From IMG/VR virus record IMGVR_UViG_3300039106_000072, positions 1 through 22,590 of that record: DNA of 22,590 nt; one strand, 5' to 3'. Positions 1 through 8,013 of the stretch are shown piece by piece. A program made the translations under genes and the position numbers. The notes under the pieces are model-generated. The model made no database searches. It was not told where the DNA came from and worked only from the letters and a program-made list of their open reading frames with translations. Position 1 is the stretch's first letter. Each line of letters starts with the position of its first letter. Origin of the DNA: a virus.

Positions 1-272
1 ATACACCCTTCTGTGTCTTTGGGTGTATTTCCGTTATGAATTCTTACCCCTGCAAAGTTAGGCACGTTCAAAATAAGTGGCATCAAGCGTTTGAAGCGTA
101 TGCTCATATCAATAACGACTTTGTAATGCCCTAATGGAATGGCAGTTTCACCTGCTATTTTCTCGGCACGTTCCTCATCTTCCATTGTGTCGCAAAAGTA
201 TTCGCCATCTATTGATAGATCCCCTGCGGTAAATCCTTTAGTGCCATGCTTACGTTGTAGCGTTAATTTCAT
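1..272 (-). CDS. DUF5675 family protein, probable lysis-related (3' end outside window)
   Basis: The ATG at 272 overlaps the stop of the upstream holin-like gene as TAATG. Ninety residues are readable before the left window edge. The N-terminus (MKLTLQRKHG), the CDTMEDEER segment at about residues 27-35, IPLGHYKV at 45-52 and VRIHNGNTP at 76-84 followed by DTEGC at 86-90 match what I know of the DUF5675 family of phage and bacterial proteins. The conserved His79 and Cys90 in an H-x-GN...GC arrangement recall the His/Cys catalytic motif of YkuD L,D-transpeptidases, but this similarity is my inference. The position directly after a two-helix membrane protein suggests a cell-wall role at lysis. 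No other endolysin is visible in the window. The family call is fairly sure; an enzymatic function is not. Confidence 0.8.
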   Translation of the reverse strand, partial: MKLTLQRKHGTKGFTAGDLSIDGEYFCDTMEDEERAEKIAGETAIPLGHYKVVIDMSIRFKRLMPLILNVPNFAGVRIHNGNTPKDTEGC

Positions 273-496
273 TATTTAGCCTCTGTGTTGACTTTAAAGC
301 CTAAAGCAGCACCACCCCCTGCCAAGACAAGCCCTGCACCTGTACCGAATGACACCGCATCCCATGTCTGCCCCATCGCAATAGCAAAAATGGCACAGCC
401 TAGAAACGTCAATACAGACATAGCCCATAAAATTCTGCCCACATCCCACGTTTCACCGTTATGCGTAGTGAAGCAGTCTTTTATAAATTTATTCAA
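272..496 (-). CDS. Small two-helix membrane protein, putative holin
   Basis: This 74-residue protein has two predicted membrane segments, about residues 21-42 (starting RILWAMSVLTF) and 47-69 (rich in Gly and Ala). A short polar N-terminus with WDVGR precedes the first, and a Lys-containing tail follows the second. Size and topology fit small phage holins, which permeabilise the inner membrane. The gene sits just before the DUF5675 gene and shares a TAATG junction with it, so the two are probably translationally coupled. The start is a TTG at 496: an in-frame stop lies four codons upstream, and AGGG precedes the TTG at a suitable distance. No family was recognised with certainty; another small membrane protein is possible. 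Confidence 0.7.
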   Translation of the reverse strand: MNKFIKDCFTTHNGETWDVGRILWAMSVLTFLGCAIFAIAMGQTWDAVSFGTGAGLVLAGGGAALGFKVNTEAK

Positions 497-510
497 GGTG
501 TAGCCCTAAT

Positions 511-539
511 TTGACAAGAGTTGGGTAAAGGGTTAATGT
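511..539 (+). promoter_or_regulatory. Sigma70-like promoter candidate, plus strand
   Basis: A perfect TTGACA (-35) at 511-516 is followed by a 17-base spacer and TAATGT (-10) at 534-539. The -10 keeps T1, A2 and T6 but matches only three of six consensus bases. Transcription would begin at about 546, next to the ATG of the 30-residue ORF, and would run antisense into the 3' end of the ejection-protein gene. The hexamer match could be chance. Confidence 0.3.
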
Positions 540-545
540 TTTGTT

Positions 546-638
546 ATGGAATTTACAGATTTTATGATCTATAAAGCGCTGGCTTTTTTTGTTGCTTGTT
601 GTATTTATGGTTTTTGGCTAGGCATTACTGGGCGCTAG
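546..638 (+). CDS. Possible 30-residue single-helix membrane peptide on the opposite strand
   Basis: This is a short plus-strand ORF in the only sizeable gap near the lysis genes. The peptide starts MEFTDFMIYK and ends WLGITGR. It has one hydrophobic helix of about 18 residues (roughly 9-26), two Cys, and a positively charged end, as in small phage membrane peptides. A purine-rich AAAGGG at 527-532 lies 13 bases upstream of the ATG, which is longer than ideal. A promoter-like sequence lies at 511-539. The ORF converges on the large ejection-protein gene and overlaps its last 14 bases. All other genes run the other way, so chance cannot be excluded. Confidence 0.35.
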   Translation: MEFTDFMIYKALAFFVACCIYGFWLGITGR

Positions 639-2952
639 ATACGCTAGGTAAACTTAGCAAACCATACTTACGCAATACCTCATTGATAGCAGGTTGTGGC
701 ATTTGCATACTTCTTAGTTTTCTTGCTATTTGATTACCTGTAACATTTGGATTTTTAAGCATATCAGCCATTTGAATATCTAACTGCCTCATTGGTTTTG
801 TTAAAGCAAAATCTCTTACTGCGCTTAAGGCTTTGACTGGTGTAGATACCAATTTAGTTGTATTGATAAGTTTATCTATTAGTCCTGATTGTTCACCTTT
901 TGCGTTATAAGCTAAGTGTTGATAAGTAGGCGATCCAAGTCCTTTCCCTAATACATCCCCAGCATTTACCATCTCATTATCTTTAATTAAATTGGATAAT
1001 GTTTTCTTTTGAGCGTCAGAAAAAATATTGTTTAATGTAGCGCCTTTAAACCCTGTTACATTTCTAGCTAAAGCATCGCCAGTATCTTGATATATTTTTG
1101 CAAGATTTGCTCTATTTAACTGCAACGGTACTGGGGCATCTCGATACATTGCCGGAATAAACCTATCTCTAATAGCATTACCTAACTCCATTTGATTTAT
1201 TGGTTTAGATAACTCTGCAAATTTATCATTAGCAATTTTTACGCTAGGTACTGCATCATTCAAATACTGATTAAAGTCATTTGATGCGCCTTGTATGCCA
1301 CGATGTAATGAAGCGTCTGCACTATTGTTTGGGATGATATTTTTTTGTGAATTTAATACTTTTCTTATTTCATTTAACGCGTTGCCAGAGTAAACCTTAT
1401 TGCCATCTATTTGACTAAAATAGCTACCAGCATCACCAACGCTAGGGTTAATCATTTCACCGCTTGATGGTGCGTGTAATGGCGCATCATGCAAGGCAAA
1501 GCTCTTTTCACCGCCAAGACTATTTCTTATAGCATCTTTTAGGTACTGAACCCCACCATCAACATCCTGCATAGCTTCATGTGGCATATAGCCTAAATCA
1601 TTTAACTGTGAGGCTAAGTCATCTATACCATGACCGTTATTGCTAAATAATCCAACTTGAGCTTTAGCTTTTGATGCCATTTTCTCGCCAGTAATATCGC
1701 GCAAGTGACTTTGGTTAATACCACCTAATTTCTTAATTGCTTGTAATAAAGTGTCACCCTTACCACCGCTTACTAATTCGCTTGGATATTCTTTAAAGTA
1801 AGCCTCATTCGGTACTTGAGTTAATGTATGACCTTCACCCGCTAAATTGGGCAATTCAATCGTTTTACCTGATGACAATGATCTACCTAAATTAAGTGAG
1901 TTTGCTTCTGCTGCCCCTACTGCATTTTCTATAGCAGGTCTATTCATCAATCCTGCTAATTCTGGTGTAGAAGCTACTATTTCTGAGTTTAATACATCAA
2001 ATAAAGGCTCTGTGGTAGCTGTCCTTGCATCTAAAAGCCCCTTCATTGCCAAATCATCGCCACCCAAATTTCTAGCGCCTTGCGCTAACGCCCCATTTTG
2101 GCTATTGATAACATCCTCAAATAGTCCTGCATTGCGATTTTTAAACATACGCTCAAACGCAGCTAATTCAGCGCTATTACCTGCTTGTCCTGCTGTTGGC
2201 TTAAACCCTGCTGTATTCCCTTGCGCTTTACTTAAATTATTCGCAATCGTTGAGGCTTTATCGCCAAGCATTTCAATAAAATTATTAGTCAATATGGCAT
2301 TGCGACCTTTTTCAGTTAATGGCTGTAATGTTCTACCAATAGCTTTAAATGTTTCACCACCCACTTTGCCAATTACAGGTAATGATGCGCCAATAGCGAC
2401 ACCCCTACCAGCACTCTCAGGATCAACCATACCAGCTGTAATACCACCATTCGCAGCACCGCCTAATACCCTTGTAGCGCCATTAACAATAGTGTTACCA
2501 CCTGCACCACCTAAATTAAACCCACCACTAGCAATAGCATTACCTAGTTTAGTTGCACCTAATGCTTTAGCACCGCTACCAATAGCACCGCCAATAGGTA
2601 AAGTTAGCCCTATTTCAGTCGCCAACTTACCACCTTGATAATTACCTGATGTAGGGTCTGCACCGTATGATTTTAACGTGGGGTCTATGTTATCGCGCAT
2701 TTCTTTATTATTGCCTAGCGCACCGTCAGCAATAGCTTGAAAAGGTTGTGCAATAGTTCCACCAATACCAGCCGCACCTCGTATAGCGCCAAATCCAGTA
2801 TTAGCTTTATCGTACACATATTTAGCTATACCATTGATAGCTTTAGTGCCAAAATCTTGTTCTTTTGATGCTTCTTTAGGTGCATCAAACTTATCAAAGT
2901 AATTGCCAGTAGTTTCTGGTGCATCAAACTTATCAAAGTAATTGCCAGCCAT
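625..2952 (-). CDS. Large internal virion / DNA ejection protein
   Basis: This 775-residue protein is the last and largest of four consecutive virion-internal genes. The N-terminus carries GNYFDKFDAP twice, with a 13-residue period. Residues of about 50-200 are very rich in Gly and Ala with many G-x-x-x-G patterns and amphipathic hydrophobic stretches, as in membrane-active phage pilot proteins. The middle and C-terminal parts are polar and look alpha-helical. By analogy with P22 gp7/gp16/gp20 and T7 gp14-16, it is probably packaged in the capsid and ejected with the DNA to form a channel through the envelope. The ATG overlaps the upstream stop (TAATG) and has GGGAG before it. No catalytic motif was recognised, so a hidden peptidoglycan hydrolase domain cannot be ruled in or out. 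Confidence 0.7.
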   Translation of the reverse strand: MAGNYFDKFDAPETTGNYFDKFDAPKEASKEQDFGTKAINGIAKYVYDKANTGFGAIRGAAGIGGTIAQPFQAIADGALGNNKEMRDNIDPTLKSYGADPTSGNYQGGKLATEIGLTLPIGGAIGSGAKALGATKLGNAIASGGFNLGGAGGNTIVNGATRVLGGAANGGITAGMVDPESAGRGVAIGASLPVIGKVGGETFKAIGRTLQPLTEKGRNAILTNNFIEMLGDKASTIANNLSKAQGNTAGFKPTAGQAGNSAELAAFERMFKNRNAGLFEDVINSQNGALAQGARNLGGDDLAMKGLLDARTATTEPLFDVLNSEIVASTPELAGLMNRPAIENAVGAAEANSLNLGRSLSSGKTIELPNLAGEGHTLTQVPNEAYFKEYPSELVSGGKGDTLLQAIKKLGGINQSHLRDITGEKMASKAKAQVGLFSNNGHGIDDLASQLNDLGYMPHEAMQDVDGGVQYLKDAIRNSLGGEKSFALHDAPLHAPSSGEMINPSVGDAGSYFSQIDGNKVYSGNALNEIRKVLNSQKNIIPNNSADASLHRGIQGASNDFNQYLNDAVPSVKIANDKFAELSKPINQMELGNAIRDRFIPAMYRDAPVPLQLNRANLAKIYQDTGDALARNVTGFKGATLNNIFSDAQKKTLSNLIKDNEMVNAGDVLGKGLGSPTYQHLAYNAKGEQSGLIDKLINTTKLVSTPVKALSAVRDFALTKPMRQLDIQMADMLKNPNVTGNQIARKLRSMQMPQPAINEVLRKYGLLSLPSVSSAQ
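2879..2948. repeat. 31-bp perfect direct repeat, two copies, 39-bp period
   Basis: The copies at 2879-2909 and 2918-2948 are identical over 31 bases. They encode the two GNYFDKFDAP motifs at the start of the large ejection protein. The period is a multiple of three, so gain or loss of a copy keeps the reading frame. Confidence 0.95.
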
Positions 2953-3854
2953 TATTTACTCCCTAGTATTTTCGCAGATGAACCTTGCCCATATTTAGCA
3001 TCAAATTGTTGCGCCATTTTTGGATTCATTTTTAATGCGTTGATTGATGCAGTAGGAATTGATGGCGCGACTGGCGCTACACTACTACCCTGCCCTGATA
3101 ATTCTAATTTCAATGCAGTAATATCAGCTTTACTTACTGGTTTACCGTTTTGTATAGCTGAGTAGATTGTCATTGCATGAGGGCTAATTAAATCTGTTAC
3201 TTGTGCATTTAACCCCATACCTTGTTTATATTGGTCATCAAGAGCGTGCATTGCCCCAGCAAGTAAATTTGTGCTGTTTTGCAAATAATCTTTTTGAGCA
3301 TTTTTTGATGCGTTCATTGGGAATGTATCTTTCCATGCCTCATGCTCAGTCACATTGCCACCACCACCGCCAGCCATCGATTTATTTAACTCTCCAGAAA
3401 GCGCTTGCCTTGTTTGGTCATATACACCTTGCTTGCTACTACCAAAAAAACTTTCAACTGGATTTACAATGTAATTTAACGGTGTTGCTAATCCATTAAA
3501 GTTATCTAACTGGTCAATGTTTTGCGATAAAGTACCCATGTGAGATATTGCTTGATTAACAGCCCTTACTTTATCAGCCGTAGGTCCTGCCGAAAATGCT
3601 TTAGCAGTAGCCTGTCTTTTAGCATAATTGGTTGCATCAAACTCTGGATCGTATTGCGTTAAAATAGGCTCTAATTGCGCCCCTTGTTTACTTCGCCAAA
3701 ACATAGGTGTTACTGCCTGTTTTCCTGATGCAAAAGATTTAACAAGTCGCTGTGTTGATGGTGGTAATGTTTTTAAATAATCCTCGCCAGTAAGTTGTGC
3801 GGTATCTACTTGAGGTGCAACTGGTGCATCTACCCAATCGGTTAAAGTTGCCAT
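2952..3854 (-). CDS. Internal virion / ejection-associated protein
   Basis: This 300-residue protein starts MATLTDWVDAP after a clear GGAG sequence. It is mostly polar and helical. A middle region with FWRSKQGA, then YDPEFDATNYAKR and a helical segment with NQAISHMGTLSQNIDQL, resembles a widespread phage protein found next to ejection proteins. A Gly5 run lies near residue 163. The gene sits between two other probable ejection genes and shares a TAATG junction with the large one downstream. The WVDAP at its start faintly echoes the KFDAP motifs of that neighbour. The biochemical role is unknown; a structural part of the ejectosome is the most likely, from position. Confidence 0.6.
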   Translation of the reverse strand: MATLTDWVDAPVAPQVDTAQLTGEDYLKTLPPSTQRLVKSFASGKQAVTPMFWRSKQGAQLEPILTQYDPEFDATNYAKRQATAKAFSAGPTADKVRAVNQAISHMGTLSQNIDQLDNFNGLATPLNYIVNPVESFFGSSKQGVYDQTRQALSGELNKSMAGGGGGNVTEHEAWKDTFPMNASKNAQKDYLQNSTNLLAGAMHALDDQYKQGMGLNAQVTDLISPHAMTIYSAIQNGKPVSKADITALKLELSGQGSSVAPVAPSIPTASINALKMNPKMAQQFDAKYGQGSSAKILGSK

Positions 3855-3857
3855 AAA

Positions 3858-4793
3858 CTACTCCTGTATTAACTTTTTAACACCATTCTTAACGGTGTAA
3901 TATCTACCGCTTACTGGGTCTAATGTGCCAGACACAGAGCCACCACCATCTAACTTAAATAACTTTGATTTTGGTAAATCTACTTTGGGCTGATCTACCT
4001 GTGGCGATAAAAATGGATTTTTATTTTTTTCAGCTTCTCTCTCTTTTTCAGCATTAACAGTGCGAATGTTATTCTTGGTTGATGTTTCATTATCATATTT
4101 ACTGTCTGCTGATTGCGTATTCCATTTATTCCATCCAAGTTGTGCGCTTAACTTAGCATCGGCACTAGCACCTTTAGGCATTACTGCGCCTGTTGGTTGC
4201 CCTTGCTCGTCTAACTGCACTAAACTATCCCCTGCATCTTGCCATGTGTGTTTGTCTTGCTTAGTCATCATAGCCAATTGGTCTTTAGCATCTAAAAATT
4301 GCATAGCACCATTCATATATTTTTGCTTATCAAAGGTTTGTGTTGTCGTTGTTTCCGGTACTGTTGCAAAGTTAGGCGCATCTGTGCCTTGTGGGGCTGG
4401 TACGTTGGTTGTTGATTGAGTGGTGGAGTTAGGAGTGCCATACGTTTTCATGTAGGCACTTAGTTTATTTTCTTTATCTAAATCAGCCTTGTACTTATCA
4501 ATCTGCATTTGATACAGTTTATTGTGCATCTCCTCTTGCTGTTTACGCAAAGCCAATTCTTTACCATGTTGCATAACTTGCATTCCAATCTGCACCGCAT
4601 TTTCTGGGTTAGAGTGGTTAGCGGCTAACATAGCTAATCCAGCCATATGTTGTGGATCATCAAACCAACTGCCATCCTTACTGCTATTAGTATTAGCTGA
4701 TGGGATGCCTAATAAACCGCCCCATGAGAACCCTGCGCTATCTGGCATACCGCCAGACTCACCGGGCATAAATCCTGATAATAACCCTGCCAT
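3858..4793 (-). CDS. Probable ejection / internal virion protein with coiled coil
   Basis: The protein has about 311 residues if it starts at the ATG at 4793 (MAGLLSGFMPG), which has GGGG about seven bases upstream. A TTG four codons earlier is also open. The N-terminal 50 residues are Gly- and Ser-rich and hydrophobic, followed by a helical stretch with many Lys, Gln and Glu (about 75-115) that looks like a coiled coil, then a Thr/Pro-rich linker and a polar C-terminal half. The end (LDPVSGRYYTVKNGVKK) looks like a small beta-domain. There is only a one-base gap after the stop of the S74-bearing gene, so the two are co-translated. No named family was recognised; the role is inferred from the cluster. 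Confidence 0.55.
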   Translation of the reverse strand: MAGLLSGFMPGESGGMPDSAGFSWGGLLGIPSANTNSSKDGSWFDDPQHMAGLAMLAANHSNPENAVQIGMQVMQHGKELALRKQQEEMHNKLYQMQIDKYKADLDKENKLSAYMKTYGTPNSTTQSTTNVPAPQGTDAPNFATVPETTTTQTFDKQKYMNGAMQFLDAKDQLAMMTKQDKHTWQDAGDSLVQLDEQGQPTGAVMPKGASADAKLSAQLGWNKWNTQSADSKYDNETSTKNNIRTVNAEKEREAEKNKNPFLSPQVDQPKVDLPKSKLFKLDGGGSVSGTLDPVSGRYYTVKNGVKKLIQE

Positions 4794-4794
4794 A

Positions 4795-5904
4795 TTAAGC
4801 CCCAATCATTGCATAATTAACTGTTTTAAAGCCGTCTTGCATCCCTACTGCCTCTGGGATAAGTTGCTCAACCTCATCAGCCATAGCGCCAGTTGATTTT
4901 TCACCCCAAATATATGTCCATGAGTATTTATTTAAGCCATTCTCATACTTGCCTATTAGTTCAATATCTTTCTTTAAACGTCTATCAGAGAATATAGACA
5001 ATCCAGCACCTATCATGCCCGGAATTGGTCCAGCACCATTTTGTTTGCTAGTTGATGTGCCACCATTGGGTTGATTGATAATATTAGAGTAATTCTGTAA
5101 ATTACCTTGAGCAAAGTTAATGGGGTTTTGTATGCCACCATATTTTTGAGTAATGCCTTGCATCATGGTATTTAGGTTTTGATTTTGTGCCACAGCATTA
5201 GAGTTAGCTGTACCCATTTCCGCTTCTAAGCCCCTAGCTGCGTTTGTTTGTGCGTTGGAATATGCTTGATTGTTTAAGTCGGTTGCTGTGCCTTGCATAC
5301 GGTTCTGAGCGTTCTCATAAGCACCGCCATACAAGTTAGAGAGCGAATTAGTAATCGCTTCATTTGTTCTGCCTATCGCTTGACCTTGTGCAATTCCTTG
5401 ACGGCTACCGCCATATTGACCAGCCATACTTGCTTCACCATTCACCTGTGGCATGATGTTTTCTAATAGGTTTCTATTAGCCACGCTAGTAATCGCTTGC
5501 GCTTGCTTATCTAAATAGGGGTTATTAACATTGCCACTAAGTAGGCTCTGAATAGCCGTTGATGGGTCTAGTGCGCCCTGTGATGCTCTTGCCTGTACCA
5601 TATCAACAGGGGCAGCATTAAAGTTTTGCTTCGACACATTGTAAGCGCCCCCTAATATGCTATCGCCAAATTTAGCTTGGTCTACACCCACCCCATCAAT
5701 AGCACCAGCTTTAGTTTTAGTGCTGTCATATACGCTTTGAGCTTCTGGGAATATCCCCCGTATTGTTTTGGGCTTTTCCTTTACGATTTTACCTTTAGCA
5801 TCGACTGTTTGCCCTAATATATAAGGCTGTGCTGGTTTCCACGGGGCTGAACTGCCTGATGATGTTTTAGCGCCACCACCGAATACCTTTGTTAATAAAC
5901 CCAT
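4795..5904 (-). CDS. Ejection-type virion protein with C-terminal S74 chaperone/self-cleavage motif
   Basis: The 369-residue protein begins MGLLTKVFGGG. Its middle, about residues 100-270, is rich in Asn, Gln, Ala and Gly and predicted helical, resembling P22 gp7-like and other podovirus ejection proteins. The last 64 residues start at Ser306 with FSDRRLKKDI and contain GAMADEVEQLIPEAV, the signature of the Peptidase_S74 intramolecular chaperone domain. In that family a Ser-Lys dyad cuts the chaperone from the mature protein; here Ser306 and Lys311/312 are the candidates. The domain is short compared with those on tail fibres and endosialidases. It is the first of four ejection genes. The ATG has GGAG 6-7 bases upstream. 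Confidence 0.7.
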   Translation of the reverse strand: MGLLTKVFGGGAKTSSGSSAPWKPAQPYILGQTVDAKGKIVKEKPKTIRGIFPEAQSVYDSTKTKAGAIDGVGVDQAKFGDSILGGAYNVSKQNFNAAPVDMVQARASQGALDPSTAIQSLLSGNVNNPYLDKQAQAITSVANRNLLENIMPQVNGEASMAGQYGGSRQGIAQGQAIGRTNEAITNSLSNLYGGAYENAQNRMQGTATDLNNQAYSNAQTNAARGLEAEMGTANSNAVAQNQNLNTMMQGITQKYGGIQNPINFAQGNLQNYSNIINQPNGGTSTSKQNGAGPIPGMIGAGLSIFSDRRLKKDIELIGKYENGLNKYSWTYIWGEKSTGAMADEVEQLIPEAVGMQDGFKTVNYAMIGA

Positions 5905-5917
5905 CTCTAACTCCTAA

Positions 5918-6193
5918 TTAAAGTTTTGCCCAAACGCTACCGTTGAACCAATAAATACCTGCCCCACTTGCAAGGGGATTCCAGCTTGTACCATCTGCAT
6001 ATCGAATATCACCATCTCTAGGCTTTGTTGGTGCGACATACGTTTTATCAAAATGCCCTGCTGCTAATGCTTGTATTGATAATGCAATTTTCCTTAACTC
6101 ACTTTCTAAATAAGCCTTAGTTGTTGCCTCTATCTCATTAGGAAGTGGGCTAGGTGAATAAAATACCGTGTTAAGGTTTGGGGTTCTCACCAC
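5918..6193 (-). CDS. Small conserved phage virion-associated protein
   Basis: This 91-residue protein has an N-terminal helix (residues 18-45, EATTKAYLESELRKIALSIQ) and a C-terminal GDIRYADGTSWNP...GIYWFNGSVWAKL segment. The second part is a common short aromatic module in phage tail and fibre-region proteins. The start is one of two adjacent GTG codons (6193 or 6190); both overlap the TGA of the nozzle-like gene, so translation is probably coupled. The function is unknown; from position it may help to join tail and ejection proteins. Confidence 0.6.
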   Translation of the reverse strand: MVRTPNLNTVFYSPSPLPNEIEATTKAYLESELRKIALSIQALAAGHFDKTYVAPTKPRDGDIRYADGTSWNPLASGAGIYWFNGSVWAKL

Positions 6194-7740
6194 GCACCTG
6201 CCGTTTCTACGTCTAAGTCGTAAGAGTCAAGCCGCCATTGATAAGCCGTTCCTGTGCCTATCCATACTGAGATATACCTGCCAGACACTAAGCAATGGTT
6301 AGCAATCGTGCTACCTATCGTGTGTGTCATAGTTGTTGAATAAGTAGGGTCTAGGTAAGGGTCATCGCTTGCGCCCACCTTAATTAGCACCGTATCGCCT
6401 GTATTGCCTACCACGCGAGGTCTAATCCCTCTCACCAATTTAATTGTTTCTGGCGCACCAAACGATAGCCCTCTGCGCTCTAAATAAGCTGATGGGATAA
6501 CACCATCAAAAGCACTAGAGCTATCTAACATAAATAGCTTGGTATCATTACTTGCCATAAGCACTTTGGCAGTTGACGGCACAAAGTCAGGATTACCCCA
6601 TGTGCTTAAATCTGAATTCCACGGGGCTGAGTCTTGATTCCAATTACCATTTAAGCCAACATCGGCTGCCCCAAAATTAGCATGATTAACATTAGGTAAT
6701 GTTCTAAATGAAACTGTCTTATCAACATAATTCCATACCATAGCTTTATCACATACGGTAGAGCCTACCTTTGGATAGCAGATAAATACTTCATTAAAGA
6801 AAGGGTTTTTAAATACAAAGCATTTGCCTGTATTGTCCACATCAATGTCTTGGAATAGATAGCGCCTAGTTTCTTTGTCTAGTACGCTTGTGGCTGATTG
6901 TCCGTCATGCACAATCACGTCTGAGCCTGATAGCACCACATGAAAGCCGTCTATTTCAGCAATGCAATTTCTATTTAATGCACCACTTGTACCCAATACT
7001 TTTTGAAACCTAAAAACATAAGTGCCACCGACATAATCCATGCGCCAGCAAGATGACTCTTTATAAATCATAAAACTATCGCGCAGTTGTAAGCCATCTA
7101 CAATGACATCGTAGCCCTCTGCTAAGTCTGTTTCGCCAGCGTCTTTAGTTGCGTCTGTAATATCCCATGAAGCAGGAACGCTACCGGGATCAGCAGGATG
7201 TGACCACTTCACCATAAATGGGTAATTAGTACCTGCCTTTGTTACATTTAGTGCAACTAAGTAATTTTTATATGAGCGTAATGATTTGCAATAAACACCT
7301 GCTGTCCAATTAGCTAAATTAACAAACTTATTGGCAGTATTTAAATCCCACGTCATAGGCACGCTGGTGGTATCACCACAGTTGATAATAGGGATGCCTG
7401 ATAACAGCGTACTTGTCCATTGGTTCACTACCCCAGTTCTGGGGGTTAAGTGCGTAATGTCTGTATGTACAGGTGTGCCAGCCGTATTCGTTACGCAATA
7501 GGTATTGGCTGCACTTGTATATATCCAATAGCGATTGCCTGATACTGTGCAAGGTAAAACGTGTTGAGGCACGACTGTCGGGGAATTGTAAACCTCACCA
7601 TGCCCATAGAATTGATAAGCAAGCCCATCTAAAAATCGAATATTACTTGCATCTGTCCATGCGTTATTTGGCAGTTCATGGCTTGATAGGTCTTTATTAA
7701 CCCCTACACCACCTGTATTCTGTACTTTAACTAATGCCAT
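6187..7740 (-). CDS. Probable tail nozzle/hub beta-propeller protein
   Basis: The 517-residue protein starts at the ATG at 7740 (MALVKVQNTGG), preceded by GGAG at six bases. An in-frame ATG at 7770 would sit inside a terminator stem and is rejected. The sequence is beta-rich, with many Trp, Tyr and Asn residues and recurring short blocks such as IVHDGQ, IYKESSCWRMD and VFICYPKVG, typical of propeller-like phage tail proteins. Position between the fibre/adhesin block and the ejection genes, and size, fit the P22 gp10 packaged-DNA stabilisation protein or the T7 gp12/SU10 nozzle. Such proteins close the portal channel and carry fibres. The fold is inferred from composition and context, not from a decisive motif. 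Confidence 0.6.
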   Translation of the reverse strand: MALVKVQNTGGVGVNKDLSSHELPNNAWTDASNIRFLDGLAYQFYGHGEVYNSPTVVPQHVLPCTVSGNRYWIYTSAANTYCVTNTAGTPVHTDITHLTPRTGVVNQWTSTLLSGIPIINCGDTTSVPMTWDLNTANKFVNLANWTAGVYCKSLRSYKNYLVALNVTKAGTNYPFMVKWSHPADPGSVPASWDITDATKDAGETDLAEGYDVIVDGLQLRDSFMIYKESSCWRMDYVGGTYVFRFQKVLGTSGALNRNCIAEIDGFHVVLSGSDVIVHDGQSATSVLDKETRRYLFQDIDVDNTGKCFVFKNPFFNEVFICYPKVGSTVCDKAMVWNYVDKTVSFRTLPNVNHANFGAADVGLNGNWNQDSAPWNSDLSTWGNPDFVPSTAKVLMASNDTKLFMLDSSSAFDGVIPSAYLERRGLSFGAPETIKLVRGIRPRVVGNTGDTVLIKVGASDDPYLDPTYSTTMTHTIGSTIANHCLVSGRYISVWIGTGTAYQWRLDSYDLDVETAGAW

Positions 7741-7759
7741 AACTACTCCACATAGACGT

Positions 7760-7780
7760 AAAAAAACCACCCGAAGGTGG
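7760..7780 (-). terminator. Rho-independent terminator, UUCG loop
   Basis: On the minus strand, CCACC-TTCG-GGTGG forms a five-pair stem with the very stable UUCG tetraloop closed by C-G, followed by seven T. It lies 20 bases after the stop of the 70-residue gene and just before the Shine-Dalgarno of the nozzle gene. It probably ends or lowers transcription from the fibre block. Confidence 0.8.
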
Positions 7781-7800
7781 CTGATTAACTTTATATATAT

Positions 7801-8013
7801 TTATTTTATATTCCATCCATGCGAGGCGGCATAGCCATATAAAAACATCACAAGCCCTGCCGATGCTAACCCTCGTAATGACCATTTGCCAAAAGCCATA
7901 AATTGCTTATCAAGCCACTCAGAGATGGCTTCTTTAATTGCCTCTTTGTGTAGTTTTTTTAGTTCATCAGGCAACATATCATTATCCCTACGATTATAAT
8001 TATTATCAGACAT
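7801..8013 (-). CDS. Small single-helix membrane protein
   Basis: The 70-residue protein has a polar, charged N-terminus (DELKKLHKEAIKEAISEWL) and one hydrophobic segment at about residues 44-62 (WSLRGLASAGLVMFLYGYAA), ending in a short polar tail. An amphipathic helix followed by one membrane helix resembles small phage membrane proteins seen among fibre and lysis genes. It may be an accessory holin-like or envelope-contact protein. The ATG directly follows the upstream TAA, and a terminator follows the gene. No family name can be given. Confidence 0.6.
   Translation of the reverse strand: MSDNNYNRRDNDMLPDELKKLHKEAIKEAISEWLDKQFMAFGKWSLRGLASAGLVMFLYGYAASHGWNIK

Noticed and set aside
1847-2638. 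263-codon open frame on the plus strand inside the large ejection gene
   Set aside because: It is the mirror of the Gly/Ala-rich coding region; its Pro/Ala/Leu-rich product has no recognisable motif and no good ribosome site.
7741-7770. Start of the nozzle gene at the ATG at 7770
   Set aside because: That ATG lies inside the terminator stem; the ATG at 7740 has GGAG at the right distance and gives a normal N-terminus.
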